Below, one piece after another: positions 10,590 to 19,574 of a stretch of 64,000 nucleotides of DNA (within the stretch, counting starts at the first letter, position 1; every line of letters begins with the position of its first letter). This DNA is from Burkholderiales bacterium (lineage in GTDB: Bacteria; Pseudomonadota; Gammaproteobacteria; Burkholderiales; Nitrosomonadaceae). Under the pieces are notes generated by a model. It was not told the DNA's origin. It did not search any database and saw nothing but the letters and a program-made list of their open reading frames with translations. The position numbers were made by a program, and so were the translations under genes. The stretch is taken from positions 186,001-250,000 of the forward strand of contig JABTUQ010000001.1 in the NCBI GenBank assembly GCA_015075225.1, given 5' to 3'.

Positions 10590-11156
10590 CTATATCCTGG
10601 GTAGTGTCACACCCTGTTGAAACTGGTATTTGCCGTTACGATCCTTGTAGGATGTTTCGCAGACTTCATCCGCTTCGAAGAAGATGACTTGCGCCACGCC
10701 CTCGTTAGCGTAGATCCTGGCCGGCAGGGGAGTGGTGTTGGAAAACTCCAGCGTGACATACCCTTCCCATTCCGGCTCAAATGGTGTGACGTTGACGATA
10801 ATGCCGCAGCGGGCATAGGTGGATTTGCCCAGGCAAATCGTCAGCACATTGCGCGGAATGCGGAAATACTCCACCGTGCGCGCCAGTGCAAAGGAATTAG
10901 GCGGGATGATGCAGATATCGCTTTTGACATCGACAAACGAGTTCGAATCAAAATGTTTGGGATCAACGATGGTTGAATTCAGGTTGGTGAACAGCTTGAA
11001 TTCGTCCGAGCAGCGGATATCGTAACCGTAGCTGGAAGTGCCGTAGGACACGATGCTCTCGCCATCGCGCTGCTTGATCTGATGGGGTTCGAATGGCTCG
11101 ATCATGCCGTATTCGGCAGCCATTTTGCGTATCCATTTGTCTGACTTGATCGACAT
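10590..11156 (-). CDS. dcd: dCTP deaminase
   Basis: Dcd deaminates dCTP to dUTP, feeding dTMP synthesis. The 188-residue protein has the family's start [13 protein letters not shown], the central [10 protein letters not shown] and the catalytic glutamate region [10 protein letters not shown], and the C-terminal [17 protein letters not shown] that closes over the nucleotide. The length is exactly typical. It lies 9 bp downstream of mrp on the same strand, so the two are probably cotranscribed. It is intact. Confidence 0.96.
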   Translation of the reverse strand: MSIKSDKWIRKMAAEYGMIEPFEPHQIKQRDGESIVSYGTSSYGYDIRCSDEFKLFTNLNSTIVDPKHFDSNSFVDVKSDICIIPPNSFALARTVEYFRIPRNVLTICLGKSTYARCGIIVNVTPFEPEWEGYVTLEFSNTTPLPARIYANEGVAQVIFFEADEVCETSYKDRNGKYQFQQGVTLPRI

Positions 11157-11165
11157 GAGCGGGCC

Positions 11166-12251
11166 TTAATCGTCTTCCATGATGATCTGGGTGAACACAT
11201 CCGAATAGTCGCGTGCCATATCGGAGATTTTGGCAGCTGTACGGCGTGCAATGGTGCGGTAGATGGCAGCGATCTGGCCATCCGGTTCAGCCACAACACT
11301 GGGTTTGCCGGTATCGGTATGTTCGCGGATACGAATATCCAGCGGGAGTGCGCCGAGCAGTTCGACATTGTAATCCCGGCACATTTTCTCACCGCCACCA
11401 GTGCCGAAGATTGGTTCCGTGTGGCCGCATTTCGAGCAGGTATGCAGGCTCATATTTTCCACAATACCCAGAATTGGGATGCCGACTTTTTCAAACATCT
11501 TCAGACCCTTGCGCGCATCCAGCAGGGCGATATCCTGCGGGGTGGTGACAATTACTGCGCCAGTTACCGGTATTTTTTGGGCCAGCGTCAGTTGAATATC
11601 GCCGGTACCGGGAGGCAGATCAATCACGAGATAATCCAGATCTTGCCATAGGGTGTCATTCAATAACTGTTGCAACGCCTGCGTGACCATCGGGCCACGC
11701 CAGACCATTGGCGTTTCCACATCGATCAGCAAACCGATCGACATCATCTGGATACCATGCGCCCGCATCGGTTCGATGGTTTTGCCATCCGGAGAATCCG
11801 GCCGACCACTGACGCCCAGCATTTGCGGCTGGGAAGGACCATAAATATCCGCATCCAGAATTCCCACGGTCGCACCTTCTGCAGCCAGTGCCAGTGCCAG
11901 ATTGGCAGCCGTGGCGGATTTGCCGACACCACCCTTGCCGGAGGCGACAGCAATAATGTTCTTAACGCCGGGCAGCAGCTTGAGCTTGCGCTGTGCGCTG
12001 TGCGCAATAATGTTGCTGGTGATATGGATTGTTACCGATCCAATTCCCGGCAAGCTGCGCAGGGCTTGTTCGATTTGCTGATGGACGGCTTCCAGCACGC
12101 TTTTGGCCGGATAGCCCAGTTCGATATTGACCGTTACATTGTTCTGGTCGATTTGAATATGCCCGACTGCCTTGCTTGTGACGTAGTCCTTGCCGGTTGT
12201 TGGATCAATAGTCTGACCCAGCACCGTTTCGATTTGTTGTTGTGTGATCAT
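11166..12251 (-). CDS. mrp: Iron-sulfur cluster carrier ATPase Mrp/ApbC
   Basis: The 361-residue protein has an N-terminal DUF59 (MIP18-like) domain of about 90 residues and a MinD/Mrp P-loop domain. The deviant Walker A GKGGVGKS is near residue 105, the DADIYGPSQP switch follows, and a C-x2-C pair (CSKCGH) near residue 285 should bind a bridging Fe-S cluster. Family members hold and deliver Fe-S clusters in the cytoplasm. A good ribosome-binding site (AGGAGAA) precedes the ATG. It is divergent from metG, with about 100 bp between the starts, which must hold both promoters. It is intact. Confidence 0.94.
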   Translation of the reverse strand: MITQQQIETVLGQTIDPTTGKDYVTSKAVGHIQIDQNNVTVNIELGYPAKSVLEAVHQQIEQALRSLPGIGSVTIHITSNIIAHSAQRKLKLLPGVKNIIAVASGKGGVGKSATAANLALALAAEGATVGILDADIYGPSQPQMLGVSGRPDSPDGKTIEPMRAHGIQMMSIGLLIDVETPMVWRGPMVTQALQQLLNDTLWQDLDYLVIDLPPGTGDIQLTLAQKIPVTGAVIVTTPQDIALLDARKGLKMFEKVGIPILGIVENMSLHTCSKCGHTEPIFGTGGGEKMCRDYNVELLGALPLDIRIREHTDTGKPSVVAEPDGQIAAIYRTIARRTAAKISDMARDYSDVFTQIIMEDD

Positions 12252-12355
12252 CGGGATGGTTCTCCTGCCATCAAAACTGTTGATGTTAGCAAATATCGCG
12301 CCTGCTGGTTGTTATACAATCCTTTTTTTCGCATGATCCGGGTTGATTGATACTG

Positions 12356-14470
12356 ATGACTACACGCACTATTCTGGTAACTTCCGCGCTGCCTTATGCC
12401 AATGGCAGCATTCATCTGGGGCATCTGGTCGAATATATCCAGACCGATATCTGGGTACGTTTCCAGAAAATGCAGGGGCATACAGTTCATTACGTTTGTG
12501 CAGATGATACGCACGGCACACCGATCATGCTGCGCGCCGAGAAGGAAGGCATTACACCGGAAGCATTGATTGCGCGTGTGCATACCGAACATTTGCGCGA
12601 TTTCACCGGCTTCCATATTACATTTGATCAGTATTACAGCACACACTCCGATGAGACCCGCTATTACGCCGAGGATATTTACCTGAAGCTGAAAGCAGCC
12701 GGATTGATTGCCGTGCGCGCCATCGAACAACTTTACGACCCGGTCAAGAACCTGTTTCTGCCGGATCGTTTCGTCAAGGGAGAATGCCCCAAATGCGGTG
12801 CGGCCGATCAATATGGTGATTCCTGTGAAGCCTGTGGCGCGGCCTACGCGCCGACCGACCTGAAAAATCCCTATTCCGCCGTCTCCGGCGCAACACCCAT
12901 TCGCAAAGCCTCGGAACATTTCTTTTTCAAGTTATCGGATGCACGCTGTGCAGATTTTCTGCGCCGATGGACACGCGAAGGCAATCACCTGCAAGCGGAA
13001 GCAGCCAATAAAATGGCGGAATGGCTGGGTGAAGCAGGCGAAAACAAGCTCTCCGACTGGGATATTTCGCGCGATGCACCTTATTTCGGCTTCGAGATCC
13101 CCGGCGAAACCGGCAAGTATTTTTACGTCTGGCTGGATGCGCCCATCGGTTACATGGGCAGCTTTAGAAAACTCTGCGCGCAAAAGGGCATTGATTTCGA
13201 TGCATACTGGAATAAAGACTCCGCAGCCGAGCTGTATCACTTCATCGGCAAGGATATTCTTTATTTCCACGCACTGTTCTGGCCGGCCATGCTGGAAAAT
13301 GCCGGTTATCGCACACCCACGCAGATTTTTGCTCATGGCTTTCTGACCGTGAATGGTGAAAAAATGAGCAAGTCACGCGGAACGTTCATTACGGCGGAAA
13401 GCTACCTGGAACAGGGATTAAATCCGGAATGGCTGCGCTATTACTATGCCGCCAAGCTGAACGGCAGCATGGAAGACATCGACCTGAACCTGGATGATTT
13501 CGTTGCGCGCGTGAATTCCGATCTGGTGGGTAAATACATCAACATCGCCAGCCGCTGCGCCGGTTTTATCAGTAAGCGTTTTGGTGGAAAACTGGTGGAA
13601 GGCGAAGATTACCGCCTGCTGCAGCAAATGGTGGATGAGCACTTTTCCGGCTGGCAACCTGGTGTGATTGAAGCTGCCTATGAAGCGCGTGATTTTTCTG
13701 CTGCGGTGCGCCACATCATGCGGCGCGCGGATGAAGTCAACGAGCTGATTCACGCGCTTGCCCCGTGGGAGATCGCCAAGGATGAAAGCCGGTTGCGCGA
13801 GTTGCATCGTGCCTGCAGTCTGGGGATTCAAATGTTCTACCTGCTTTCCTGCTACCTGAAACCAATCCTGCCGCATACCGCCAGGCAGATCGAAGATTTT
13901 CTCGGTGCGGGTGAACTTGCCTGGCAATAACAACAGGCAGGGCAGCCTCTATACGCCACATTGCTGCCTCCCGGCCATGTGATCAACCCTTACCAGCACC
14001 TCATGACCCGTATCGATTCCAAACAAATCAGCGCACTTATTATGGCCAACCAGCAAACTATGCAACCCACTACAACCGAAGCGGCATCACATTCTCCCCA
14101 ACGGCATGCCGAAGCACAGCAACAGGCTATCGCACCTATTGCCGAAACCATTACAATTGAGGATTTCGGCAAAATCGACCTGCGCATTGCCCGTATTCTT
14201 GACGCACAGCATGTTCCCGGCGCCGACAAACTGCTGCAACTGACACTGGACATTGGTTCAGGCCAACGCACGGTTTTTGCCGGTATCAAATCCGCTTACG
14301 ACCCGGAAACCCTGAAAGGGCGGCTGACCGTGATGGTTGCCAACCTTGCACCGCGCAAAATGAAATTCGGCCTCTCGGAAGGCATGGTACTGGCAGCAAG
14401 TGGCGAAAGCGGCGGGCCTTTCCTGCTCGCTCCAGATAGCGGCGCACAACCCGGGATGCGGGTGAAGTAG
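12356..14470 (+). CDS. metG: Methionyl-tRNA synthetase (in-frame TAA stop at 13928-13930)
   Basis: The class I signatures are present: HIGH-type HLGHL near residue 23, the four-cysteine zinc knuckle CPKCG and CEACG near 145-161, and KMSKSRG near 335. The frame stops at a TAA at 13928-13930, after about 524 codons. It then continues in the same frame, without any shift, through a linker and an EMAP-II-like tRNA-binding domain (about 14155-14470, with IDLRIARI and [10 protein letters not shown]). Together they make about 704 codons, the usual size of dimeric MetG. A CAA-to-TAA change would explain the stop. MetG is essential; a core ending here might be active alone, but a substitution error is simpler. 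I chose the ATG at 12356 over the TTG at 12347. Confidence 0.93.
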
Positions 14471-14486
14471 AAATTCTGCCATTTCA

Positions 14487-14729
14487 TTGAAGCGCAATAT
14501 CGAAAAGGTGTTGGGGACTAAACAGTTAAAGTGGGTAAAACCATTTGATAGAGTTGAATCGATCCTCAAAAATATTGAGGCTCAATTGATAGACCGCCAC
14601 AAACCAGAACTAAATACACATCACGCTCAAGCTGATAATGCAAAATGGCCAGTGTTATTGCATATCCAGAATTTTTCAGGTATTTCCTTATTTCTTCACG
14701 ATGAATTATGCCGCAAGGCACTTCAGTGA
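14487..14729 (+). CDS. Short orphan ORF of unknown function, possibly a gene fragment
   Basis: About 80 codons lie between the end of metG and the restriction enzyme gene. The only start at the left is a TTG at 14487 with no ribosome-binding site. The segment QLIDRHKPELNTH is faintly reminiscent of the end of GIY-YIG nucleases, but I cannot identify the family. The base composition already resembles the AT-rich island to the right. It may be the 3' remnant of a gene cut at the island boundary, or not a gene at all. Confidence 0.3.
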   Translation: MKRNIEKVLGTKQLKWVKPFDRVESILKNIEAQLIDRHKPELNTHHAQADNAKWPVLLHIQNFSGISLFLHDELCRKALQ

Positions 14730-14789
14730 GATTTCACCTGCAAATTACCTTATAAAATGCAAGACAGAACTACCCAGGGCCATTAAATA

Positions 14790-15620
14790 ATGTCTGAGAA
14801 AATCATATTTGCAGAAAAATTGGAAGGATTTGTCAAAAGCCTCAAAGATCACGTCAGTACAGATGACGGCCAATGGACAGTCAGAGGTTTCATTGATATC
14901 TTCAAAAATGCCTACACCATATCCTCAGACACAAAAATTGTGTCGAAAATCCTCGAAATACACCTCTTTCCAAAAATTCTAAAATTTGCGCAAGACAACG
15001 GCTATAAGGTCGTACTTGCAGAACATCAGAATTACTATCCAGATATTTCATTTGTCAAAGCCACTGACGAATCTGTACGCTTTGCCGTTGATTTCAAAAC
15101 AACATACAGAACCCTCCAAAAACCTCATTTATGCAATGGATTTACACTTGGTTCACATGGCGAGTACTTTGAAAACAGAACAAGCACAAAGAATATCCAG
15201 TTCCCTTATAGCTCGTACTTGGGGCATTTTTGTCTCGGCATAATCTACGACAGAGCCGATGGCGCAACTATTGATGAGACGAAATCACACAACATTGACG
15301 AACTGCAAGCCATTACTTCAGTGGCAAAGAATTTCCAGTTCTTTGTTACGGAAAAGTGGAAGATTGCAAGCGACAAAGGCGGCAGCGGAAACACTGCGAA
15401 CATCGGCAGCATCAATAACATAACCGATATTGTGGCGGGCCGTGGCATGTTTTCCAAACTTGGCGAGCATTGGTTTGATGAATACTGGATGAATTATAAG
15501 AAAATAACGGTTCAAGATGGGAAGGGCGGCACGAAGAAAATTTCTACTCTACGAGAGTTTGTGGAATACAAGAACGGAGATGTGTCTCTAGTCGTCAAAA
15601 AAAGGAACGGTGAAGAATGA
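14790..15620 (+). CDS. Type II restriction endonuclease, EcoRV-like (predicted GATATC)
   Basis: The 276-residue protein aligns by eye with EcoRV. The metal-binding catalytic core is present as YPDISF (Asp85) and AVDFKTTY (Asp101, Lys103), matching EcoRV Asp74, Asp90 and Lys92; Glu56 in KILEIHLF matches Glu45. The minor-groove Q-loop region HQNYYPD and the sequence-reading R-loop [10 protein letters not shown] (about 197-206) are almost identical to EcoRV, so the same GATATC target is likely. EcoRV cuts it to blunt ends. The next gene is the matching methylase, overlapping by ATGA. The composition is AT-rich compared with metG, which suggests horizontal transfer. Confidence 0.9.
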   Translation: MSEKIIFAEKLEGFVKSLKDHVSTDDGQWTVRGFIDIFKNAYTISSDTKIVSKILEIHLFPKILKFAQDNGYKVVLAEHQNYYPDISFVKATDESVRFAVDFKTTYRTLQKPHLCNGFTLGSHGEYFENRTSTKNIQFPYSSYLGHFCLGIIYDRADGATIDETKSHNIDELQAITSVAKNFQFFVTEKWKIASDKGGSGNTANIGSINNITDIVAGRGMFSKLGEHWFDEYWMNYKKITVQDGKGGTKKISTLREFVEYKNGDVSLVVKKRNGEE

Positions 15621-16516
15621 GTTTCAAAGTCAGCGTTCCTCCCATCAAATCTCAAGGGATAAAAACCAAGCTAATCCCTTGGATAAGGAGCGTTATCCCC
15701 TCAGATTTCAAGGGAGCTTGGGTTGAGTCTTTTATGGGTACAGGCGCAGTTGCTTTCAATGTTGCACCATGCCGCGCAGTGCTTTGCGACACCAATCCAC
15801 ACCTAGTAAATTTCTACTCCGCGATTGCAAGAGGCGAGATCACGCCCGAGGTAGTCAATGCCTACCTCGTCAAGGAGGGGGCATCCCTATTGGAGAAAGG
15901 GGAAGATCACTACTACTTCATCCGTGACAGATTTAACGCCGAGCACTCACCATTAGATTTTTTGTTTGTGAACCGTAGTGGTTTCAATGGAATGATTCGC
16001 TTTAATCGCAAGGGTGGTTTTAACATCCCTTTTTGCAGAAAACCTAGTCGCTTTGCCCAAGCCTATGTAACAAAAATTACCAACCAAGTCGCTTGGGTTG
16101 CAAAGACAATCAAGGCTAAAGATTTCTCCTTCAAATGCCAGAGTTTTGAGGAAACAATATCGCAAGCCGCCAAGGATGACATTATCTACTGCGATCCTCC
16201 GTATATCGACAGACATGTTGACTACTACAACGGCTGGGATGCCGATCACGAAAAAAGCCTTTTTGAATCCCTATCCGATTTTCAAGGTAAATTCATATTG
16301 TCAACTTGGCATCACAATGACTATCGAGAAAACGAATACATAAAATCGCTATGGTCAAATTTCTCTATCCTCACTAGAGAACATTTTTATCATATCGGCG
16401 GAAAGAAAAAGAACAGAAACCCAATGGTTGAAGCTCTTGTAACAAATTTTACGGTTTCGTCCAAAGAAATAGAAGTAACTCGCCCAGTGCAATTTGCTTT
16501 ATTTGAAGAGCGCTAA
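15617..16516 (+). CDS. DNA adenine-N6 methyltransferase, Dam/M.EcoRV family
   Basis: The 299-residue enzyme has the AdoMet-binding motif I FMGTGAV (residues 39-45) and the catalytic motif IV DPPY (193-196), in the order of alpha-class N6-adenine methylases such as Dam, DpnM and M.EcoRV. A lysine-rich start ([12 protein letters not shown]) matches motif X. It should protect GATATC from the endonuclease encoded just upstream. Its ATG overlaps the endonuclease stop in ATGA, so the pair is translationally coupled. No separate controller (C) protein gene is visible. It is intact. Confidence 0.92.
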   Translation: MSFKVSVPPIKSQGIKTKLIPWIRSVIPSDFKGAWVESFMGTGAVAFNVAPCRAVLCDTNPHLVNFYSAIARGEITPEVVNAYLVKEGASLLEKGEDHYYFIRDRFNAEHSPLDFLFVNRSGFNGMIRFNRKGGFNIPFCRKPSRFAQAYVTKITNQVAWVAKTIKAKDFSFKCQSFEETISQAAKDDIIYCDPPYIDRHVDYYNGWDADHEKSLFESLSDFQGKFILSTWHHNDYRENEYIKSLWSNFSILTREHFYHIGGKKKNRNPMVEALVTNFTVSSKEIEVTRPVQFALFEER

Positions 16517-16563
16517 CTCCGTGCTTCACGTTCTCACATGTGGTTGAGCTTCGGTGTTACGCC

Positions 16564-16959
16564 TCACCAGATCGTATCAATGAGCGCAGATTGTCGCAGG
16601 TTCAAATCAGCTGTAACTAATTGCGCGTTATGAATAATGGATGTCGCTGCAATAATTCTATCTGCCGGATCACTATTAATTTCAGATCCAAAGCTGGTTG
16701 ACAGCTCTGCAATTTCTGGAGAAATCGAAACAACAGAAATGTTGCGTGACTCAAGAAATAGATTTAGGAAATTTGCTGCAGTTGTATCAATTTCGATACG
16801 GGCGCATTTGATAAGCATTGAAATTTCCCAGATTGAGATATCGGAAATTATCAAAGCATTGTGCTCATCTGCCTTGGTAATCGCAGCTTTAGCTTTATCA
16901 GTTAATTTGGTTTGATCCAGGGCGTCCCATATGATGGTGCATGTGTCTAACAGAATCAC
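16564..16959 (-). CDS. PIN-domain toxin, VapC family
   Basis: The protein of about 131 residues has the PIN fold signatures: an N-terminal LLDTCTIIW with the first catalytic Asp, a conserved Glu in SIWEIS, DPADRIIAATS with the third acidic residue, and VTADLNLR near the end. VapC toxins are endoribonucleases. I chose the GTG at 16959, which gives a GTGA overlap with the antitoxin stop and places the LLDT strand at the N-terminus; the frame also contains an ATG at 16974. It is the second gene of a VapBC-type operon. Confidence 0.88.
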   Translation of the reverse strand: MILLDTCTIIWDALDQTKLTDKAKAAITKADEHNALIISDISIWEISMLIKCARIEIDTTAANFLNLFLESRNISVVSISPEIAELSTSFGSEINSDPADRIIAATSIIHNAQLVTADLNLRQSALIDTIW

Positions 16960-17186
16960 AGCGCGGCATCCCATGGGGTATCCAGCGGGCTGGTCACATC
17001 ATTGATTTTGGCGGTAGCAGCGAGCTCTGCAAGCTGCTTTTTCGCCACAGATTTTTTGTCGGCAGGTGGAACAATGGTCGCTAGAACCCTGCCGTTTGTT
17101 GTAACGGTAATCTGTTCTCCATGGCTTGCTTTTTCCAGGTATTTCAAAAGATTAGCTCTAAGATCGCTAATATTTACAGTCAACAT
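16956..17186 (-). CDS. Antitoxin, Phd/YefM (VapB-type) family
   Basis: The short protein of about 76 residues begins MLTVNISDLRANLLKYLEKA and continues with GEQITVTTNGRVLATIVP, the classic Phd/YefM DNA-binding N-terminal domain. The flexible C-terminal tail (after about residue 45) should wrap around the toxin. It precedes and overlaps vapC. A pair of TTGTACAA palindromes lies 18-39 bp upstream of the ATG and is a good candidate for the autoregulatory operator. An alternative TTG start lies two codons upstream. Confidence 0.88.
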   Translation of the reverse strand: MLTVNISDLRANLLKYLEKASHGEQITVTTNGRVLATIVPPADKKSVAKKQLAELAATAKINDVTSPLDTPWDAAL

Positions 17187-17204
17187 GATCAATCACTTCA
17201 ATAT

Positions 17205-17225
17205 TTGTACAAAATTCTTGTACAA
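17205..17225. promoter_or_regulatory. Candidate autoregulatory operator of the antitoxin-toxin operon
   Basis: Two copies of the palindrome TTGTACAA (17205-17212 and 17218-17225) lie 13 bp apart, centre to centre, just upstream of the antitoxin start. Paired short palindromes overlapping the promoter are the usual Phd/YefM operator layout. The assignment is by position and symmetry only. Confidence 0.55.
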
Positions 17226-17497
17226 GTATGCATGTGAAGACATAACAAGGCAATGCACCCAATCTCCATTCCTGATAAGAAAACGGCATAGCACAACCGG
17301 ATTGCGCTACCGGTGAAACTTCCGTAAGACCAGCCAGAAAGCTGTGGTACTGCGGTGATCAGGGCTGCCTTGATCCTGATAAACTGGCCAGTTATTACTG
17401 GTCATTTGAATAATTATAAAAATACAACGAATGCTAAGATAAACAAGGTCGGAGCTCTTTGTCATTACAGGGCTTTATGTGTATACAGCCTTGTAAC

Positions 17498-17521
17498 GGC
17501 CGGGATATCCCGGCCTTTTTT
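17498..17521 (+). terminator. Rho-independent terminator or attenuator upstream of the DUF2490 gene
   Basis: A perfect 18-nt palindrome, GGCCGGGATATCCCGGCC, is followed by six T residues, and a second hairpin (ACTCCCTG, TTTT loop, CAGGGAGT, 17522-17543) comes just after. No plus-strand gene ends nearby (the methylase stops about 980 bp upstream), so it may be a leader attenuator for the gene at 17597. The palindrome centre is a GATATC site. Between 17226 and 17497 I see nothing else identifiable. Confidence 0.65.
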
Positions 17522-17596
17522 ACTCCCTGTTTTACAGGGAGTAGTGAAACTGGTTAACCAGGTAAATAAAAAATATCAAGAAAGAAGGGAGATAAC

Positions 17597-18358
17597 GTGT
17601 TTAAAAAAATCAGTATTTCTGGTGTACTCGTCGCACTCAGTCTGACATTGAATCAATCAGCCACGGCAGGCAGAACCGTAGAGGATTTTCAGGTTTGGGG
17701 AAATATTACGGCGCAGGGTAATTTTGGTTTCATTAACCCGGATAACCCTGATCTGAAGAAATTCAGATGGTGGATGGAAGGGCAGGGGCGTTTTGGTAAT
17801 GATGCCTCGCAGTTTACCCAGGCCATCGTCCGCCCTGGTCTGGGTTATGCGATTACCGACAAAATCGTGATCTGGGCAGGTTACGCCTGGACTCCTACAG
17901 CTGAGCCGCTGGTCTTAAAACCAAGACATCCGTTCGATGAGCACAGAATCTGGCAGCAGGTAACCTGGGCGGATGATTTTTCTTTCGGTAAGTTGTCGTT
18001 GCGCAGTCGTTTTGAGCAACGATTCTTTGATCATGATGCACCTGTTTCCGGTAGTAACGATGTCGCTTACCGTTTTCGTCAATTGGTCAAACTGGCCATC
18101 CCAGTTACCATGATTGACCCAAATCTTAGTTTTATCGTTCAGAACGAAGTTTTCGTCGCATTGAATACGGTGAGCAATCCCGGTTTTATTTCCCGTGGCT
18201 TCGATCAGAATCGCGCTTTTATAGGTCTGGGTTACAAGGCTCATCAGAACGCAACCGTTGAAATGGGTTATATGAACCAATTCATTGACAGGCGCCATAA
18301 TCCTCGCCCGGATCAAATGATGCACAATCTAGTGGTTAATCTGTTCCTGAATTTCTGA
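17597..18358 (+). CDS. DUF2490 outer-membrane beta-barrel protein
   Basis: A strong ribosome-binding site (AAGGGAG) supports the GTG at 17597. The 253-residue protein has a signal peptide (about residues 1-24, ending ATA-GR), then alternating amphipathic strands with aromatic girdle residues (VWGNITAQGNFGF, FRWWMEGQGRFG, VIWAGYAW). It ends in phenylalanine (NLFLNF), the typical outer-membrane assembly signal. These features fit the DUF2490 family of small barrels; the function is unknown. The leader carries two hairpins that may control expression. It is intact and faces the carbonic-anhydrase-like gene convergently; the 290 bp between them hold no clear gene. Confidence 0.8.
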   Translation: MFKKISISGVLVALSLTLNQSATAGRTVEDFQVWGNITAQGNFGFINPDNPDLKKFRWWMEGQGRFGNDASQFTQAIVRPGLGYAITDKIVIWAGYAWTPTAEPLVLKPRHPFDEHRIWQQVTWADDFSFGKLSLRSRFEQRFFDHDAPVSGSNDVAYRFRQLVKLAIPVTMIDPNLSFIVQNEVFVALNTVSNPGFISRGFDQNRAFIGLGYKAHQNATVEMGYMNQFIDRRHNPRPDQMMHNLVVNLFLNF

Positions 18359-18651
18359 TGTTTTCCCGGTAACGGGCAGACTGGAAATTTTATGTGGCCG
18401 GCTGATTCTTTCAGGCGAAAGGATGCCGGCTACATTTTCCAGAATTGGTTACAACAGTTTTTCAGGCGGAAAACAGTTCTGCAAATCCTGCAATATTTAA
18501 ACTCAAGGTTCCCCAATACAAAACTGGCGATTTGTTGTACGTGATAGTGCTGAAGTTGCCCGGAATGATCTTGTGGTGCCTGATGCTGGAAGAAACTGGT
18601 GTTGGCTGGCAACGGCAGTAAAGTACCGCCGCTACCAGGCTGAAACGTGTA

Positions 18652-19197
18652 TTAGCCGATGACGTCCACCGTACCATCGAGCGACATAAGCAGCATTTCT
18701 ACTTTCAATTTCGGGTATTTTTCGCTAATCATCTTTTTAAGATGATTAAGATGAGTGGCGTGAGTTTCTTTTTCAACGCCCGGATCTTTAGTATGTTCGG
18801 CGCCGAGAATAACCTTGTAGGCACCGCAATCGCGATGATCCATCACCATAACCGTATGGATATTATGGAGTTTGATTGCAATATCCAGATGCTCCCAGAA
18901 AGTCTTGTTCCACTCGGGGTATTTGTCAGTAATGGCCCCAAGAGAAGCGCCAGCCAGAATGACGTGATCGTATTTGTTGCGCATGCCGCGATCGCTCATG
19001 TAACGCTCGATGTCGTCAACAAGCCGGTAATCCATACAGCTGAGGAGCAGAGCGTCCGTTCCACCTGCTGCCCTTGCTTCGGGTAACCACGAAGTGGCGG
19101 TCAGCAAGCTGACACCTCCACCCAACGCGGCCAATTGCATGAATTTTCTGCGGCTTTCTCCCTTAATTGCTGGAGCTTGTTCTTTTTGCTGTTTCAT
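18652..19197 (-). CDS. Tat-exported beta-carbonic-anhydrase-like protein
   Basis: The N-terminus has a twin-arginine signal, ESRRKFMQLAALGGG, and a hydrophobic stretch ending near ARAA at residue 44. The mature part keeps the beta-carbonic-anhydrase metal site: CMDYR (Cys54, Asp56, Arg58) and MDHRDCGAYK (His121, Cys124). At 181 residues it is a short member. A periplasmic beta-type enzyme with a Tat signal suggests the metal is loaded before export. It lies downstream of the two multicopper oxidase genes on the same strand, with a 380-bp gap. Activity as carbonic anhydrase is inferred; some relatives of this short type are uncharacterised. Confidence 0.8.
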   Translation of the reverse strand: MKQQKEQAPAIKGESRRKFMQLAALGGGVSLLTATSWLPEARAAGGTDALLLSCMDYRLVDDIERYMSDRGMRNKYDHVILAGASLGAITDKYPEWNKTFWEHLDIAIKLHNIHTVMVMDHRDCGAYKVILGAEHTKDPGVEKETHATHLNHLKKMISEKYPKLKVEMLLMSLDGTVDVIG

Positions 19198-19266
19198 ATA
19201 TGTATTCTATTTAGCAGGTTAAAAAATAGATCAGCAGTGAGAAATTCCTGCTCACTGCTGGTCGGG

Positions 19267-19467
19267 TTAGATCTGGACGGCCAAAATGGAAGTACCCCGC
19301 CTGAATAAATGTACTCCCTGTAAAAATTTGTTCAGCTCTATTCTGATATACAAAACAGGGCTGTCAGGCTTCGTCTGATTATAAAGTTTTTTGTGGAATG
19401 CTTGATTGGGAATGCGACAATTTTTCGCATCCAGGTCGCGTACATCAGTGAGATGTGACTCCTTCAT
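19267..19467 (-). CDS. Doubtful small ORF between multicopper oxidase and carbonic-anhydrase-like genes
   Basis: A 66-codon frame starts MKESHLTDVRDLD on the strand of its neighbours. It has no recognisable domain, signal peptide or convincing ribosome-binding site, and its codon use is not distinctive. It is the only frame worth naming in the 380-bp gap (19198-19574), which otherwise shows nothing I can identify. Confidence 0.2.
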   Translation of the reverse strand: MKESHLTDVRDLDAKNCRIPNQAFHKKLYNQTKPDSPVLYIRIELNKFLQGVHLFRRGTSILAVQI

Positions 19468-19574
19468 TCATGACCTGCAAGAAGGGCAGGCAGGTAAAAA
19501 TCCAGCTGGATAAGGAACACAAGGCTGGGAGCAAATAAAACGCCCCCAGCCCTGAAACCTGATTCCTCAGACGG

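Noticed and set aside
13961-14470. A separate gene for a tRNA-binding protein after metG
   Set aside because: It is in the same frame as metG, separated only by one stop codon and ten sense codons, with no ribosome-binding site; it is the C-terminal domain of MetG.
17430-17545. A known riboswitch class before DUF2490
   Set aside because: I compared the leader by eye with consensus features of fluoride, manganese and cobalamin types and found no match; only hairpins are supported.
17355-17645. A 96-codon frame upstream of the DUF2490 gene
   Set aside because: It runs through the two hairpins and overlaps the DUF2490 signal peptide; no ribosome-binding site or domain.
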